The notes: a model not told the origin generated them from the letters alone. Counted from the first letter of the stretch, positions 13,323-26,316 are shown. The stretch: 64,000 nt of DNA from Eupeodes corollae (GCF_945859685.1 NC_079149.1:10513118-10577117); one strand, 5' to 3'. A program made the numbers and translations.

Positions 13323-14103
13323 AACTCCCCATAAGGAGTTATTGTAATGGGTCCGATTTGTCATATTGAAAATTTTGACATTTCTCGACCTTTCAAGGTC
13401 CTGTACGAAAGTACGTACACACGCACGCACAGACATCTTTCTAAAAATGTTTTATTTTATTGTATCTTACGAACCAAAAACGCTAGAGACAGTGAAATTT
13501 TATATATTATATTGTAACGTGATATCGAAGAAGTATATTTTTTGAAAAAAATCCGTTTAACGGTTTTTTATAAATCAAAACAACAGAAAAAAATGTGCAG
13601 CTCCAAAATTTTACGACTAAAATATGATTTTATCTCCAAAACAATTTTGGGCAAAAAAAAAACATTACTCAAAGTTGGTAAAAATTGAATATCGATTCAA
13701 ATATCTTTTCAAAAACTTAAAATTTAGGCTTCAAACTTATTTTATCTTATAAAAAATATTGTTTTCAACATTCGACAAAATTTTGAAAAAATGGAATTGA
13801 CAGTTTTTTACAAAAAATTGATAAAAACTTGGTAAAAATTTATTTTCGACTCAAATATCTTTTAAAAAATTAAAAATATTGGCTTCAAACTTATTTTATT
13901 TCACTGAAAATATTATTTTCGATATTCAGTAATTTTTATATAAAAATCCAACAGTCCGTTTTTTCATAAAAAATAAAATCTACAAAATATAGTACGCAAA
14001 TTTGGTAAAAATTGATACGAGTTTATATAGACAAACTTTGAAGCAAGACAATGGACAGAAGCGATGGGAAGTTATCAGTGTGGGTCGCATCCCAGCCTCT
14101 TTT
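13323..14103 (+). repeat. family H dispersed element, copy 1
   Basis: Member of the non-coding family described in the findings. The left end is the hairpin AACTCCCCATAAGGAGTT, followed by ATTGTAATGGGTCCGATTTG and a GTACGTACACACGCACGC stretch. The interior is AT-rich, with partial repeats of the tract around TCGAATTGACAGTTTTT. The right end is GATGGGAAGTTATCAGTGTG then GGTCGCATCCCAGCCTC. No coding capacity. Orientation is given by convention only. Confidence 0.88.
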
Positions 14104-16460
14104 AAATTTGCTGTTTAAACATAACTTTTAAAGCTGTTCCTTTCAGTATTGAGCTAACTCCGATTTAAAGCCAGAACTAGTTAATCCTGAATTCAGAGTT
14201 AACTCACGAACAAATTAATGGGGGTTAAATTTCAATCTCATGAGTAATATTATAAATTGGTATCACAGAAAATGGATCGATTCAGTTATCAAAACAATTA
14301 TCGATTTCGTTATATTTTGACATTTTGGTTGACAGTCACAAACCGTTGTTTTCATACTCATTTGTTGTTTTTTTAATTATAAAAAATTAATAAACGAAAT
14401 TGAAACTTTTTTTTCAAACACATTAAAATGAATTGGGTGCTGATAAGTCTTTTTGGTAGTGATAAAGTGTTGTCATAAAAAGATATATCTCAAATAAAAT
14501 AAATAGTGTGTGGTGTGAATAGGCATTAGTAACATATAATTCATTTTAAAAGCTCATTTCAGTTCATTATTCCCTGAAAGTTTATCTTTTTTTTGTAGTA
14601 GATCAAAATAAAATTCAAAGCTTACATTTATCTTGTCAAAAATGCTTAATTAATTGCATACTTTAAGGAAAATGAGTAAAATAGAAATTAAACCACAAAA
14701 TAATGTTCAAGAGCCCAACTTTACATTCAAAATGTAATCATTTCTGAAATATGTACATATTCATATTCATATAATTTCCTGTTTTATTCGAAGTTCATCA
14801 CATCTATTGATGGAATTTTCCCATATCATGCCGTGTAATCCGAGGTTATGTCGTGTAAATCCAACAATACGGTAAATGATTTACTTTCCGAAAAGAAAAA
14901 GAAAAAATTAGCTTGATTTTAAAAACAGATAAATAATAAATAAATATCACTAATTTAAATATACAAATCAGTTTTAGAGAAAAAGCGATTTTCGTATTTA
15001 AATGATTTTGTAAAATGTCATATTTAGTAAAACGTGAAAGTGACATTTCGGATGACAGGTCTTTCAAAGAAGCTGTCAAAATAACATTGGATATCCATAA
15101 AGTAGAAACACAAAATTGTACCATCATCATTTTACTTCATATCAAAGAAATATAATTTGTGTATAATTTTCGTTTGATTGACATTGCATGCAAAATTATG
15201 GTACACACGCATTTAATCGCACTGCATCTTGTTCACAGTCTTAATTCATATTCAACAACTTGAAAAGAAGAAATAAAACAAAAAGAAACTAAAAATGATT
15301 GTTTTGTGTTTTTGATGATGATTGTGCAATCTTGAAAAATATGCAGGAAAATAAAAAAGAAGAAAACTATAAAATAGTTGCCTACAAGATTTTACCGGCT
15401 AGGCTGCATTTCCTCTGCAATCTTCCGGATTAATGGATTGAAAGGAAATGGTTTTATTTTGTTTTTTTATTGTTGTCTGTTGTGCAAATTAGTAAATGCT
15501 CTTTTTATATTTCAGATAGCGCGATGATTGATGATTTTTTGGAGTTGAAGTTTTAAGATTTATAACGAAAAGTGAGCATATAAACAAATGTTATTTTCTG
15601 GTGATTGTTAGAAAAAGGTATAAGTACAGTATAGTGATCAAGTAAACGTTGTTTTTCATGGTGTTACCATACCATATCAAATTCCAAATAATGTTATAAC
15701 TTTTATGATATAATTGTGGATATTTTTTTTTGACACTCATACACCTTAGAGAACGTTTAAAACAAAACATTGTTTTTTTAAGGGGACTATCATTGTTGAA
15801 AATTATTGATTTTTTTGCTTCAATAGATACACTTGAATTTTAATAATATTCCTTAAAATCTTTAAATCAATATTTCTGTAAGAACTTGCTCGATTTTTGC
15901 CTTCCAAGGGTCAAACCAGCTGCTATTTTGATATTTCATATAGTTAACTAAAATAACATTCCTTTTTTCGATATTTTTGAGGATTTGGAGATCTCTATAG
16001 GCGAACTGGTCAGTTATTGTCAAAAAACCAACCGAAAACGTATCTAGGATGCTAAAAGCTTCTCAGGTGCAAACAGACACGAGAAACCCTTAAATGATAT
16101 AAATCTTCTTCAGGATGAGGATTAGATATTGCTGGATGCAAAGGAGCTTAGAACTTATTTTATTTTAATAGTGAAGTGACATCATTTAAAAATTACTTAA
16201 AACTATCTTTTTCACCTGGTCACAGCGTAACAAAATGTATCCAATTCACTACATTGAAAAAACTTATTGCTGTCATCACATCGAAAAATATTTTTGTAAT
16301 TCCAAATATTAGTGTAAATTTTACTTTTTTCTTCACGTCTTGCCATTTTTGTTCTTCTCAACATTTCTTAAAATTTCCTACAATACTATTGAAACTAAAT
16401 AATCCTTTTTAGTCCAGTTAATAAAGGTTTTCACCTCAAAAAAAATCCAACTGTTTTGAA
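14104..16460. other. non-coding stretch
   Basis: AT-rich sequence. The open frames at 14846-15130 and 16176-16412 have no recognisable domain and look like chance frames. Nothing further could be supported. Confidence 0.5.
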
Positions 16461-16469
16461 ACTTGGCAC

Positions 16470-16980
16470 TCTTACTAATTGATGCCTGGTGATGACCCAA
16501 AAAAAGTCCCCAAGAATCTGACGTGAGCTCTAGCGGCAGCTAAGAGAAACATGGAGTTTGTTTCAGTTTTTCACGTTTATCTCAAAAACTATTTGCTGTA
16601 TCAAAAAATTTTGTTGCACAAAATTAAAGCTCATTAAATTTTTAAAAAAAAACTTTCGTTATTTTTTTTAGTTTCTGTTGTAGTTTATAAAATAACTCTA
16701 GCGGCAGTGAAGAGAAATATACGGTTTTCTCGGTTTTTTGGGTTTATCTTAAAAACTATTTGTCGTATCAACAAATAATCTTCTACAAAATTAAAGCTTA
16801 TTAAATTTTCAAAAGAAAAATGATATTAATTTGTTTGTTCTTGTTTTGGTTTGTAAAATAACTTTACATTCATTTAAGGAAAACATTTTTTTTTTACACG
16901 AAAAGAAAGCTTATTAAATTTCCAAAAAATATATGGCACCTATGCATTTTTTCGTGTCTGTAATTGCCCACAAAAAAAAA
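16470..16980. repeat. about 168-bp tandem repeat, two clear units and a decayed third
   Basis: CTCTAGCGGCAG begins at 16528 and again at 16696, a period of 168 bp. The units share the tracts TTTATCTCAAAAACTATTTG (second unit TTTATCTTAAAAACTATTTG) and ACAAAATTAAAGCT(C/T)ATTAAATTT. A third, eroded unit follows about 167 bp later (near 16861). The array lies just beyond the 3' end of the minus-strand pseudogene at 17079-18665 and may belong to the same mobile unit. Confidence 0.7.
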
Positions 16981-17078
16981 CTGTAGTATTCAATTTTTAT
17001 GTACCTTCTTATTTCTAAAACTCGTTGGCCCACTATATGGCTCATTGCCATTGCCTAGAGAATAAGCATTGTAGCAAG

Positions 17079-18665
17079 TTACTTTATCATTTCCAACGAT
17101 TCCACTCGCATGATTTTATTTGCAACTGGAAATGGAGAATGACTTCGGAACCAATTTGACATCTTTGAAATGTCTGTATTATCTCTAATTTTACGTGCCT
17201 TCCCAAAATCTTCATGTTGCTCAATAGAAGAAAAAAGAACGCAAGTGAATTCTTCAAGTAATGAGAAAATTTCATGAGTAGCAGCCAGCCCTAGGTCCCA
17301 TTTGCTAAGTACACTATCAGTGCTTCCACACCCTGTTGTCAAGCCACCCATACTCTTCATTAAATGCATTACAGTTTGTCCAATCGTCTGATCCGACCAC
17401 ACCCCTGTCCAAAATCGGTCAGTTCTTCTCATAGTAAAGTAACTCTTTTGCACAAAATTTTTAAATTCACTTGGGGTCATCACAGAAGGCAGTTTTATCA
17501 TGTCCTGCAAATACAGGTGACACGATTTGGCGTACGAGAAGTGTCCGGCGGCATGGAAATATGGAATCATATGCATAATATGGGCATTCTAATCGCCAGA
17601 TCGCACATAACGAAGGAGACTCATCAAGAAATTTTTAGATTTTGGATTTCCTATAATTCATGTTGGCTTATGTCGACTCGTTCCATTACTACATTAGCTA
17701 AAGATATTTGTATTAGTATTAAAGCACGAACTGGTCTAGCGAAAGCTTTTCCTTGCAGCATCTTTTCAACAGAAACCAGGGCGTATATAGTACTGATTAC
17801 CTCTTGCAGGCCACTTCCACTCATCAGAAAACCTTTTCGAACAATATAGAGCATTAACAGTTGAAATCCACCCAATCTGACTACGAATTTTGATAGACGG
17901 GACTCAGATGAAGCTGCGGCAACGATTTTTTATAAAGAGGCTGGTCAAATGTTACCACCAGGCATTTTTGGTCAAATTTGCAACACAAACTGCCAGCATA
18001 TTGCAATGCAGTGTAAAGTGTATTATAGTCGGACAGTGGAGTGTTTATAACCGGAAGAGGAATGATTTTAGTTTTTGCAATAAACAAGATTGTTTCTATT
18101 AAGTCCATATACCCTTTCCATCCTGGAACATCGTCAATGCCAATAAACTTTGATGCCAGCCAAAGAGAGTCATATGGTTTTGGCTGTAACATTTGTTGAG
18201 AACACTCATTCACATTTTCAAAAACTATATTTTTTAATCCACCATCTGTTTTCTGAAAGTTTTCCAAAGGAAATAACCAAGTTATCCAGTTGAGTAAGGA
18301 CTAGTTTTTTTAGCTTTTGCATTCGTGTCACTTTCTTTTTCTATGGAAGTAGATACAGCGATGCACCTTATTCCGGCCAAAGAATGTAATGTATTTAGTC
18401 CATCTAACGTTCTGAAATTAAAGTCCGTATCATCAAACACAAATTGGTTAAATGAACCGCTGGAATCTGGTCGAGTGTGGCAAATAGCTGATATCTCCAA
18501 CGACTGAGCTTCATAGTATGACGAACAAAACCCTAAGCTTGATATTAGGTTTACCAACTTCTGAGAACCGAGCTTTCTGTATATAAATAAGGCAAGGTTG
18601 CTTAGTATTGGAGACATGAATGATCTGGATCGCACAGCCGATATAATACTATGGCCTATTGCCAT
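17079..18665 (-). pseudogene. broken gene of an unplaced invertebrate protein family, possibly mobile
   Basis: Four minus-strand open blocks follow each other in order and read as one protein broken by frameshifts: 18665-18282 (AIGHSIISAVRSRSF, FDDTDFNFRTLDGLNTLHSL), 18267-17881 (DVPGWKGYMDLI), 17875-17651 and 17576-17079 (MHMIPYFHAAGHFSYAKS, RRTDRFWTGVWSDQTIGQ, KSMGGLTTGCG). From memory, these tracts resemble a multi-copy uncharacterised family in arthropods and cnidarians, often found as dispersed copies. I do not know its biochemical function. The expected order of motifs is intact, but at least three frame breaks and the lack of splice sites at the breaks make this a pseudogene rather than an intron-containing gene. 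About 500 residues are represented. Confidence 0.68.
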
Positions 18666-18912
18666 GCACTTTCTTTTTCTATTTTCAGAGTTTTAGGTAC
18701 ATAATCGTCATCAACGTGTTTGAAAAATCATTATATGCCTATAGAGTTATTTTACAAACTTTAAAACTTTTTTTTGTGAAGGCAATATTTTTCGTTTATT
18801 GACTGGACTACAACTACATATGTACATATATGTAAAAAAATAAAATAATTTTACCTTTAAAAATTAAAATTTTACTTAATTTCTCAAAAAAATCCTTAAA
18901 ATATTAATTCTC
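18666..18912. other. AT-rich spacer
   Basis: Short AT-rich sequence between the pseudogene and family H copy 2. It contains no recognisable feature. Confidence 0.5.
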
Positions 18913-19812
18913 AACTTCCTCTAGGAAGTTATTGTAATGGGTCTGATATGTCGAATTCAAAATTTTGACACTTTCCAACGTTTCGAGGTCCCTAGATTTA
19001 AATAAAGTTGTTTCTATATTTGAGTGAGTGGTTTTGGTTTTTTTGGTTGACCTCAAATATCTCAGGCTAACGACTTTAATTAAATTGTAACGTGACGTGA
19101 TAGCGAACATATGTCAACTTGAATATATTTCAAACAAAGTGAAGAATTACGTTTTTGGCATCAGGTAAAATTTAAGAAAAATCAAAATTACGGTTTTCTT
19201 AAGAAGAAATAAATATTTAAAAATATCATGGCAACAATCAAAGATATTGCCTTCAAACTAATTTTATCATTTAAACAAAATATTGTTTTTAACATTTATT
19301 AATTTTTTTTAGAAAAATCCAACTGGCAAATTTTTATAAAAAATACAAATCTACTGAAAATACAACGCAAAATTGGTAAAAACAGATGTTTGATTTAAAA
19401 ATATCGAGAATAAATTGAAGGTTTCAAAATTATTTTATTCTATGCAAAAGTTTTTTGCTACCGTAAAAAAGTTCTTAGAAAAACCGAATCAGTATTTTTT
19501 TAAGAAATAAAAACTTTGCAAAAATTGGTGAAAAGTGGTTTTTGACTACAAATCTCGGGAGGGAAATCAGATATTTAAAACGAATTCATTCTATAATATA
19601 TGAAGTACTATTGTTAGCTTTTATTGTTTTCCTTAGAATACCTATTCAAAAAACTAAAAAATGTTTTTTGACTAAAGTATCTTAGGAACAAAGAAAGGCA
19701 TTGACTTTAAGGTTTTTATATCTTGCACAAACTGTTGTTATTAACTTTTTTAGAGTTTAAGAAAAATTTACGGAATGGAAGTTGTCAGTGTTTTTCGTAT
19801 CCCAGCATCTTT
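18913..19812 (+). repeat. family H dispersed element, copy 2
   Basis: Diverged copy. The left hairpin is AACTTCCTCTAGGAAGTT, followed by ATTGTAATGGGTCTGATATG. The right end is GGAATGGAAGTTGTCAGTG followed by a decayed CGTATCCCAGCATC block. The interior has several AT-rich blocks ending in TTGGTAAAAA or TTGGTGAAAA but no clean periodicity. The degree of divergence suggests an old copy. Confidence 0.82.
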
Positions 19813-21510
19813 TATTTAAATTGCTTACGATTTCATAAAAATTACCACAATTTTTATTCTTGAAAGTAGTTTTGATCTATTTGATTTGTTGACTTCACAT
19901 CCTTGCTTTGGTGTTATCCTGTTGAGTCCATTTATGAAAATGTGTATTTTGTCCTAGAGCAAGCTTTGCAAATTGCAATTTTTTTTAATCAAGATTTTAA
20001 ACAAATAGAAAAATTACATTTGTTTTAAAACCAAAGCTATAGAAAATGTTGGAAAAAATTGGCACCCATTGTTTTCAATTCTATTACCATTAAAATATGT
20101 ATTGAAAGGATACAATTTGTGCCCCTTATTAATTTTTGAGAGTCGGAAAATTCAGTCACAATTTCTTTGTAAATGTTTAAAGTCCATGCTAAAGGAATTT
20201 TCCATTGTTTCTTTTCGGTACATATGATATTTTTAATATTAAAAAATGCAACAAAAACGTTTTCTAAATCTCATTAGATTCAAACGTAAAATGATCACTC
20301 ATAAAATACCTACACACTTGTTCAAATCAAACTCGTAACCAAACAAAAAATTGTGGGACAACAAAAACTCCTTAATCAGCTTTAAAACAATAAAAGCAAG
20401 TTCTTGCGACTCCTGGTGATGCAAATAAAGAAAACAAGTAGGAAATCGGAACACAAAAACAAACAACTTAAGGTACACGAGTACTCCCATGAAATTAAAA
20501 CTCCTTCCCATCTTTTACGCCAATAATCACAATAATGACATCTTTTAACGTCTCAATTAGCTAGGTCGTTCGCTCTTTAACTGATGGGAATCACATTTTG
20601 TATGTTTTTAAACATATAAACAAACCATATCACCTTGGCATTCATTGCCTCCATATTGTGTTGAATCAATGTTTCTTCATATGAAGCTCAAAAAGTACAC
20701 CTGGTTTCCATGCTTTTTTCTTGCTATCATATCATGGAAACTGTCACTTATCTGTGAAGTTTATTATCAAGGTAAACCAAAAACAAAAATTTTACAAGAA
20801 AGAAAAAGAAAATCAAAAGTTGTAATAATAATAAATAACTAGGAAAACCAAATCTGTAGAGAAAAACTGCTAAAACTTGTCTCCGTGTTAAAGTACCGTT
20901 ACTGGTTGAATGGTTTCCTTCTTTGCCTTACTTCTTTTATTTTTCTATACCTATGCAATAACAACGTGGGCATAACTCGAGACAGCAAAACAATCATAGC
21001 AATCATCTTTGGCATTAGCTCATGGCTTTAACTCTATGTACCCCAACCCTAACTCCAACCATCAGCGTCAGCATCAGCTTTAGTTTCAGCCTTCAGCTTC
21101 CAAGTCCAAGAGACACAAACGGCTATCTTCATTTCAACTATTATTTCGATGCCAGGGGAATGGGAATGTCAGTATGGCAGCAGAAGAAAGAAGTATGAGA
21201 GGAGCTATATTGGCGTCACATAATAATGGTTATACGCTCGGTTAGACTGCGGCGCGGTGGTGCTTGCTGCAGCGAGGAAAATTGTCTGTTTTTCTATCGC
21301 ATGCAGTTTTTTTGTTTCTAGTATCCCCCAAGCAGTTTTCCCTCCCTCACGAATTGGCGGGAAATTAGTTTTTCTTTAAATTTTGCAGCTTCCATATTTA
21401 AACAGGCATCCGCCACGACTATAATGGTAATACGCTGTGTAACGGTGACGCTGAAACAACTAAAACAATCGCCTCGTGAATCCTCTGTCTCCAACTTTTG
21501 TGTACCGGAA
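19813..21510. other. non-coding stretch upstream of the small secreted-protein gene
   Basis: No gene could be supported. The last 600 bases (about 20.95-21.5 kb) are less AT-rich than the surroundings and lie directly upstream of a TATA box, so they are the likely promoter-proximal regulatory DNA of the gene at 21602-22068. Confidence 0.5.
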
Positions 21511-21517
21511 GTGAACC

Positions 21518-21524
21518 TATAAAA
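21518..21524 (+). promoter_or_regulatory. TATA box of the small secreted-protein gene
   Basis: TATAAAA, 84 bases before the first in-frame ATG. By the usual 25-31 base spacing, transcription would start near 21545-21550. No clear initiator consensus was identified. Confidence 0.55.
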
Positions 21525-21601
21525 CAATACTTTCTGCAGTGAACTCAAAATATAAAAATTGTTTTTAGAAAAAAAGTGCTTTTGTTTCGAATCTCAAAAA
21601 T

Positions 21602-22068
21602 ATGACATTGACCAGGAGTGTAAGTCATGTTTTAAAAAAAAGATTTTTCAAGTGCTATAATCGTGTTGTGTTTTTTCTTCTTCTTTATTTAATCTCCATA
21701 CAGATGTGCGTCTTTTTTGTGTTAGCCCTGAGCATCATAGCTCTTTCATATGGTTACCCTGGAAAAGAAAAAGCGAAGTAAGTAAAAGTCAGTGGGTCTT
21801 TTGTCCAAGAATTTAGTTTGAAAAGTTTATTTTTATCTGTTATAGAATTCGAATTCACGTTCCAGTAAAACACCACACTCACGTCCATACAAAAACCATT
21901 ATCAAGAAAGTTACAGTTCCAGTTCCGATTCCCATTAAGGAACACGTTCCGGAAAAGGAGATCAAATACGAAGTTGAAGAGGAAGATGATGATGATTTCG
22001 GAGGATACCATTATCCAAAATCAAATATTCATAAGAAAAAACGAAAAATACATCATCCATTTATTTAG
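21602..22068 (+). CDS. small secreted histidine-rich/basic protein, three exons
   Basis: Predicted exons 21602-21619, 21704-21777 and 21846-22068, about 104 codons plus stop. Intron 1 (84 bp, GTAAGT to CATACAG) and intron 2 (68 bp, GTAAGT to TTATAG) have good consensus sites. Exon 2 supplies a signal peptide (MCVFFVLALSIIALSYGYPG). The mature part reads RIHVPVKHHTHVHTKTIIKK, then VTVPVPIPIKEHVPEKEIKY, then EVEEEDDDDF, then a short basic tail ending HHPFI. This is an alternating Val/His/Lys pattern typical of small insect cuticle or extracellular proteins. I do not recognise the specific gene. The start at 21602 is preferred because it gives a six-codon first exon with a phase-0 intron, as in the glycine-rich gene at 33638; a start at 21704 would also give a complete signal peptide. 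Intron 1 happens to be open in frame. The minus-strand frame over exon 3 is a shadow. Confidence 0.8.
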
Positions 22069-22308
22069 TTGGAAAATGAAAGATGCTACATTCGTAAAGA
22101 GGCACTTTCCTTAGCGGTTATACCAAATTTTTAACTATGCATGCAGCGGAAAATGCAGAAATGCCATAATTTCAGCATTGTGTGTTTATTTCCATTGATT
22201 TCTCATATATAATAAGTTTACCAATCACCCTCCCCCCTCTAGAGTTTATAAGGCATAAATTATTTCTTTTGTAAGTTTATATAGAAGATAAGAAAAATTA
22301 TGGAAGAA

Positions 22309-22314
22309 AATAAA
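22309..22314 (+). terminator. polyadenylation signal of the small secreted-protein gene
   Basis: AATAAA about 240 bases past the stop codon on the same strand. It implies a 3' untranslated region of about 260 bases. Other AATAAA-like words occur nearby in this AT-rich DNA. Confidence 0.4.
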
Positions 22315-25300
22315 ATAACAATTTTTAAATTGTATTGCAACATTGTGAAATGTGCACAGAGAAAAAATGGAGTTTTAATTTCTATCTCATCCAAAAAGTA
22401 TGTGATGAAATTTGTCGAACAAAACTTTGGTTCGTAGTGTACCTAATTCATATTAAAAGTTTAAACAAAATCGAATTAATCGTTAAATCTGTTTTGTATT
22501 GAAGACAATGCTCTAAGCAAAGTTACTGAAGTTCAATAAAAACATAAACTCAAAAAGCATTATATGCGTGTTTTTTCGCATTTTAAAAAGTAATATCTCA
22601 AAAAACCAGACGTGAAACATTAATTTTGAAGTTTAATTTGAATTGAGGCCATCAGAACACATTGAAAAAGTGCAGTTTTATGTACAGTAAGAAAAGAACA
22701 TAACATACTTTCATTTTTAATCCTACATTTTACTCGAAATAAAAGTAAATTTCATTTTTAAATTGAATTAAAACTTCTTAAAATAGAACGAATTTAAAAA
22801 TGAAATAAGTATTTTCAACATGAACATTTCTAAATATTACATTATTATAAGAACCAAAAGCTAACGAAATTTCCATATGATAATTGAAGCTTCTGACAAA
22901 AAATATTAAAATCCTTAAAAACACAAATTTTATTAAACTTGGCTCTATGTAAGCAGTAGATAGAGATTAAAATTTTATTCGAGAATCGAAATCCATTGTC
23001 GAGTTTTTCATTTTTATTCGTGGGTACGTTTAATACCTCCTTGAGACTCGATGGATGTGTTCGTAGAGTAATGTCCGGCATATAAAACACTTTGACGTCA
23101 ATTTAAGAGTCAAAATGAACTAATGTTTGCGAATTTACATACTTTAAGCACAGATAATAAATTTATATTTATATATTTATTATTATTATTTATATTTATT
23201 ATCTGTGCTTTAAGGTTATTCCAATAACTCAACTTTTATGTAATCTTATTTTTAAACGCATGTATTCAATTTTTGTATAGTCCTACAAAATTTTGTGGCG
23301 ACTCCACATGAACTGAAGAACGACTACTTTTCAAAGAAGAACATAAAAAGTATCTTGGCCACTCTTCAAAAATTATAAAGATAGAACAATTTAAATCTTA
23401 CTTCTCATTCTGGCTTTCAACGTTGCTTAGCAAAAAAATCGGTCTTTTAGTTCCTTGAGCGTCATTGAAATCTTTTAAAACTAAATAATTATAGTTTTAG
23501 TTTTGCAAGCTGAATTGACTAAGTTGAATTGTATGGAAATAAAAATAAGCTGGAATATTTATTTGTTATTTTGAAAAAAATTTGTCTTAACGAATGTAAC
23601 CATCTGTTTCACATGACAATTTACAAATAGTTTCAAAATGGAAACAAAAAACAACTAAATACAAAGTATTCCTGATATTTTCTCAACACATCCATATTTG
23701 AAGTTAAATTTTAAATCTTAATTAATTTTTAAACATTTTCGTCGCTGAAGACTTTTTTTTTTTGAAAAATGGCCATCCACCGCCTGTTGTTTAAGCATCC
23801 ATTCGAGGTATCTTCGACGTTGTTAATGGTCAGCTAGCTTCATTTCCTAGACATTATATGCATGTAGTTTAGTGATCCAAATGCAAAATACGACATAATG
23901 TGCCTTAAGATAGTCCTAATTCCAGAGAACGACGAGAAATCGACACACTCGTATCTATGGCAACTCTTTCATTTACAGCAGCGATATTTTCAGTGGTATG
24001 AGTGAAACGATAATGCAGACACCTTACAATATCATGTAACCAATCCAAATGCCAATTGCTTGCGAAGTTGGAAAATTTAGTTTGACAGATGTCAAATTGC
24101 AGCCCTATTTTTTTGAAAGCGTAAAATGTATAACCCTTTATAACAAATATACTAAATTTGTATAGGTAGCAGTTAAAACTTACACATTTTTGTTTTACAA
24201 CTATTCCTTGTCACTTTTAATTATGTAAATAGCATCTTGCACATGAGCTACGAACTGCGAACTGTGGATCTTCGCATATTTCTATTCGCTGTGAGCAATG
24301 AATTGTCAATTTATAATCATCCTTTTCAACAAACAAAACAATAGTAGCATAATTTTGAGGATATGTTGAGCGCAATTAATTTATTTGTTGCAGTAGATGG
24401 TATGCGGAACGCGAATAAAGTTTGACAGTTCGTAGCAACCACACTGCAGTTCGTTACTACCGAATTGCTTTTACAAAATTGTCTTGTTTTAAAGAACAAA
24501 ATGCAAATTTTAATATCTTAACATAAGTGTCAATTGGTTTCTTATAAGTTAAATGTGTTGTTGTTTTGAAATTGACTTTTTAAAATGTGTACAATCACGT
24601 TTTTTCGTCCATTCATTCATTCGTTGTTCGCTCTCATGTGCAAGTCCCTTAAGAGGTTTCATTTTAAACATAATGCTGTTAGAAGAGCTGTCACTTTTAA
24701 AGCTGACATTTCTTGATACTTGATAATTAAAAATTACACCATTGCTAAAAATATACAGGGGCTATGCGAAAGAAAAGGGATATGCTAATTCTCTACAATT
24801 GATGCAAGGCTTTAAAGATTTAATTAATAAAGTTATCGAGAATAAACAGCTGTAAATGTTCAAGTTGGTCATCAAATGTTGGATGAAATGATAATGGTGA
24901 TGCAACCGTATCCTTGTTTGCCATTTGGTTGATACCATTTACCATTTTTAATGTCATATTTACCTTTTTGTTTACAATAAAATAAACATTTATTACTGTT
25001 TCTTAAGGTGTGTCCACACCAAAAAAACATTTCGGGACATATTGTTCAAAATACGTTTTAGAAGATTTGTAGATATGTCTTTATGTCATTTTCTTCATTA
25101 TTGGTATTTTTGGACATTTGGGACACATAATTTTTTTGATTTTATTTTCAAGATATTCGTCAAGTGTTTGTGAATTTGTACGTTTCTATCAATTGAATAA
25201 GATTCTCGTTGCTAACAACTTTTTGTGGCATTTTGTATTTATGTATATTAGAACCACTTACGCAATTTATACCAATGTAAAAGCTTATGAAACAAATAAA

Positions 25301-25742
25301 GTTTCCCATTCGAAATGGGAAACAGAGAATCCTTTAAAAAACATTGTATAAATGTGTCCCTGTTTCTGAAGTGTTTTTTAATTATTTCTGAATTTTTACC
25401 TAAATGTTTCTGAAATTTTTTAAAAATGTTTTTATGGTCTGGACTCACCTTTACATATTACTCGTTTGTTATATTGGTTAACATCCCATAAAAATACTGT
25501 ATACTGCATTTGTGAAATTTTACTGAGAATAATTTTAATTGGTAACACTATTTTATTTAAATTCCATTTTATAACAGCAAAAAAAGACACGTTTAGAATA
25601 ATTTTTTTCAAAGCTGATAATAATTTGGTTTATATAGGCCTTTTTTTTTAATTTAATATCATACAAATTCTTACAAAATTTAAACGAAATATATTTAAAT
25701 TATCTGAAAACATTTAAAGTATTTGAATTATTCATACATTTT
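22315..25742. other. non-coding stretch containing a hairpin
   Basis: No gene could be supported. The short open frames (for example 22845-23090, 25118-25351, 25248-25448) show no domain or conserved tract. The only structure seen is the imperfect hairpin at 23142-23215, annotated separately. Confidence 0.5.
23142..23215. repeat. long imperfect hairpin
   Basis: CTTTAAGCACAGATAATAAA near 23142 is mirrored by TTTATTATCTGTGCTTTAAG near 23196-23215, a stem of about 20 bp with one mismatch around an AT-only loop (TATATTTATATATTTATT-like). It could be a tiny foldback element, a recombination product or a structured transcript. No coding context. Confidence 0.6.
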
Positions 25743-26316
25743 AACTTCCCATAGGAAGTTATTGTAATGGGTCCAAATTGTCAAATTGAAAATTTTGACA
25801 TTTCTCGACGTTTCAAGATCCCTAGAGTCGAAATATAAGATTTTTAGAAAGATGTCTGTGCGTACGTGTGTACGTACGTTCATAACGTTCTTTTTCGTTG
25901 TCCATAGCTCAAGAACAAGAAGAGATATCGACTTCAAATAAATTTGTATATGCAGATAAAAATTCAGAAAGATGCAGAAGGGGCTCTCAAGAAAATTCGT
26001 GGGTGGTTTTTTACTATAGCAGTTTAAAAAAAAAGATGAAAATTTTGGTCAACCCTAAATATTTCACGAACCAAAAACTCTAGAGACTTATATTAAATTT
26101 TATACAATCTATTGTTATGTGATACCAAACGAGTATATTTTTTGAAAAAAAATCCAATTAACAATTTTTTTATAAATCAAAACAACTGAAGAATAAAAAT
26201 TTGTCATCTCGAAAATTTTACGAATACAAAATGATTTTATCGCCAAAACAATTTTGTCTTTTTAATCATTTGAAACATCGGGTTTAAACTATTTTTATCT
26301 TTTTAAAAATATTGTT

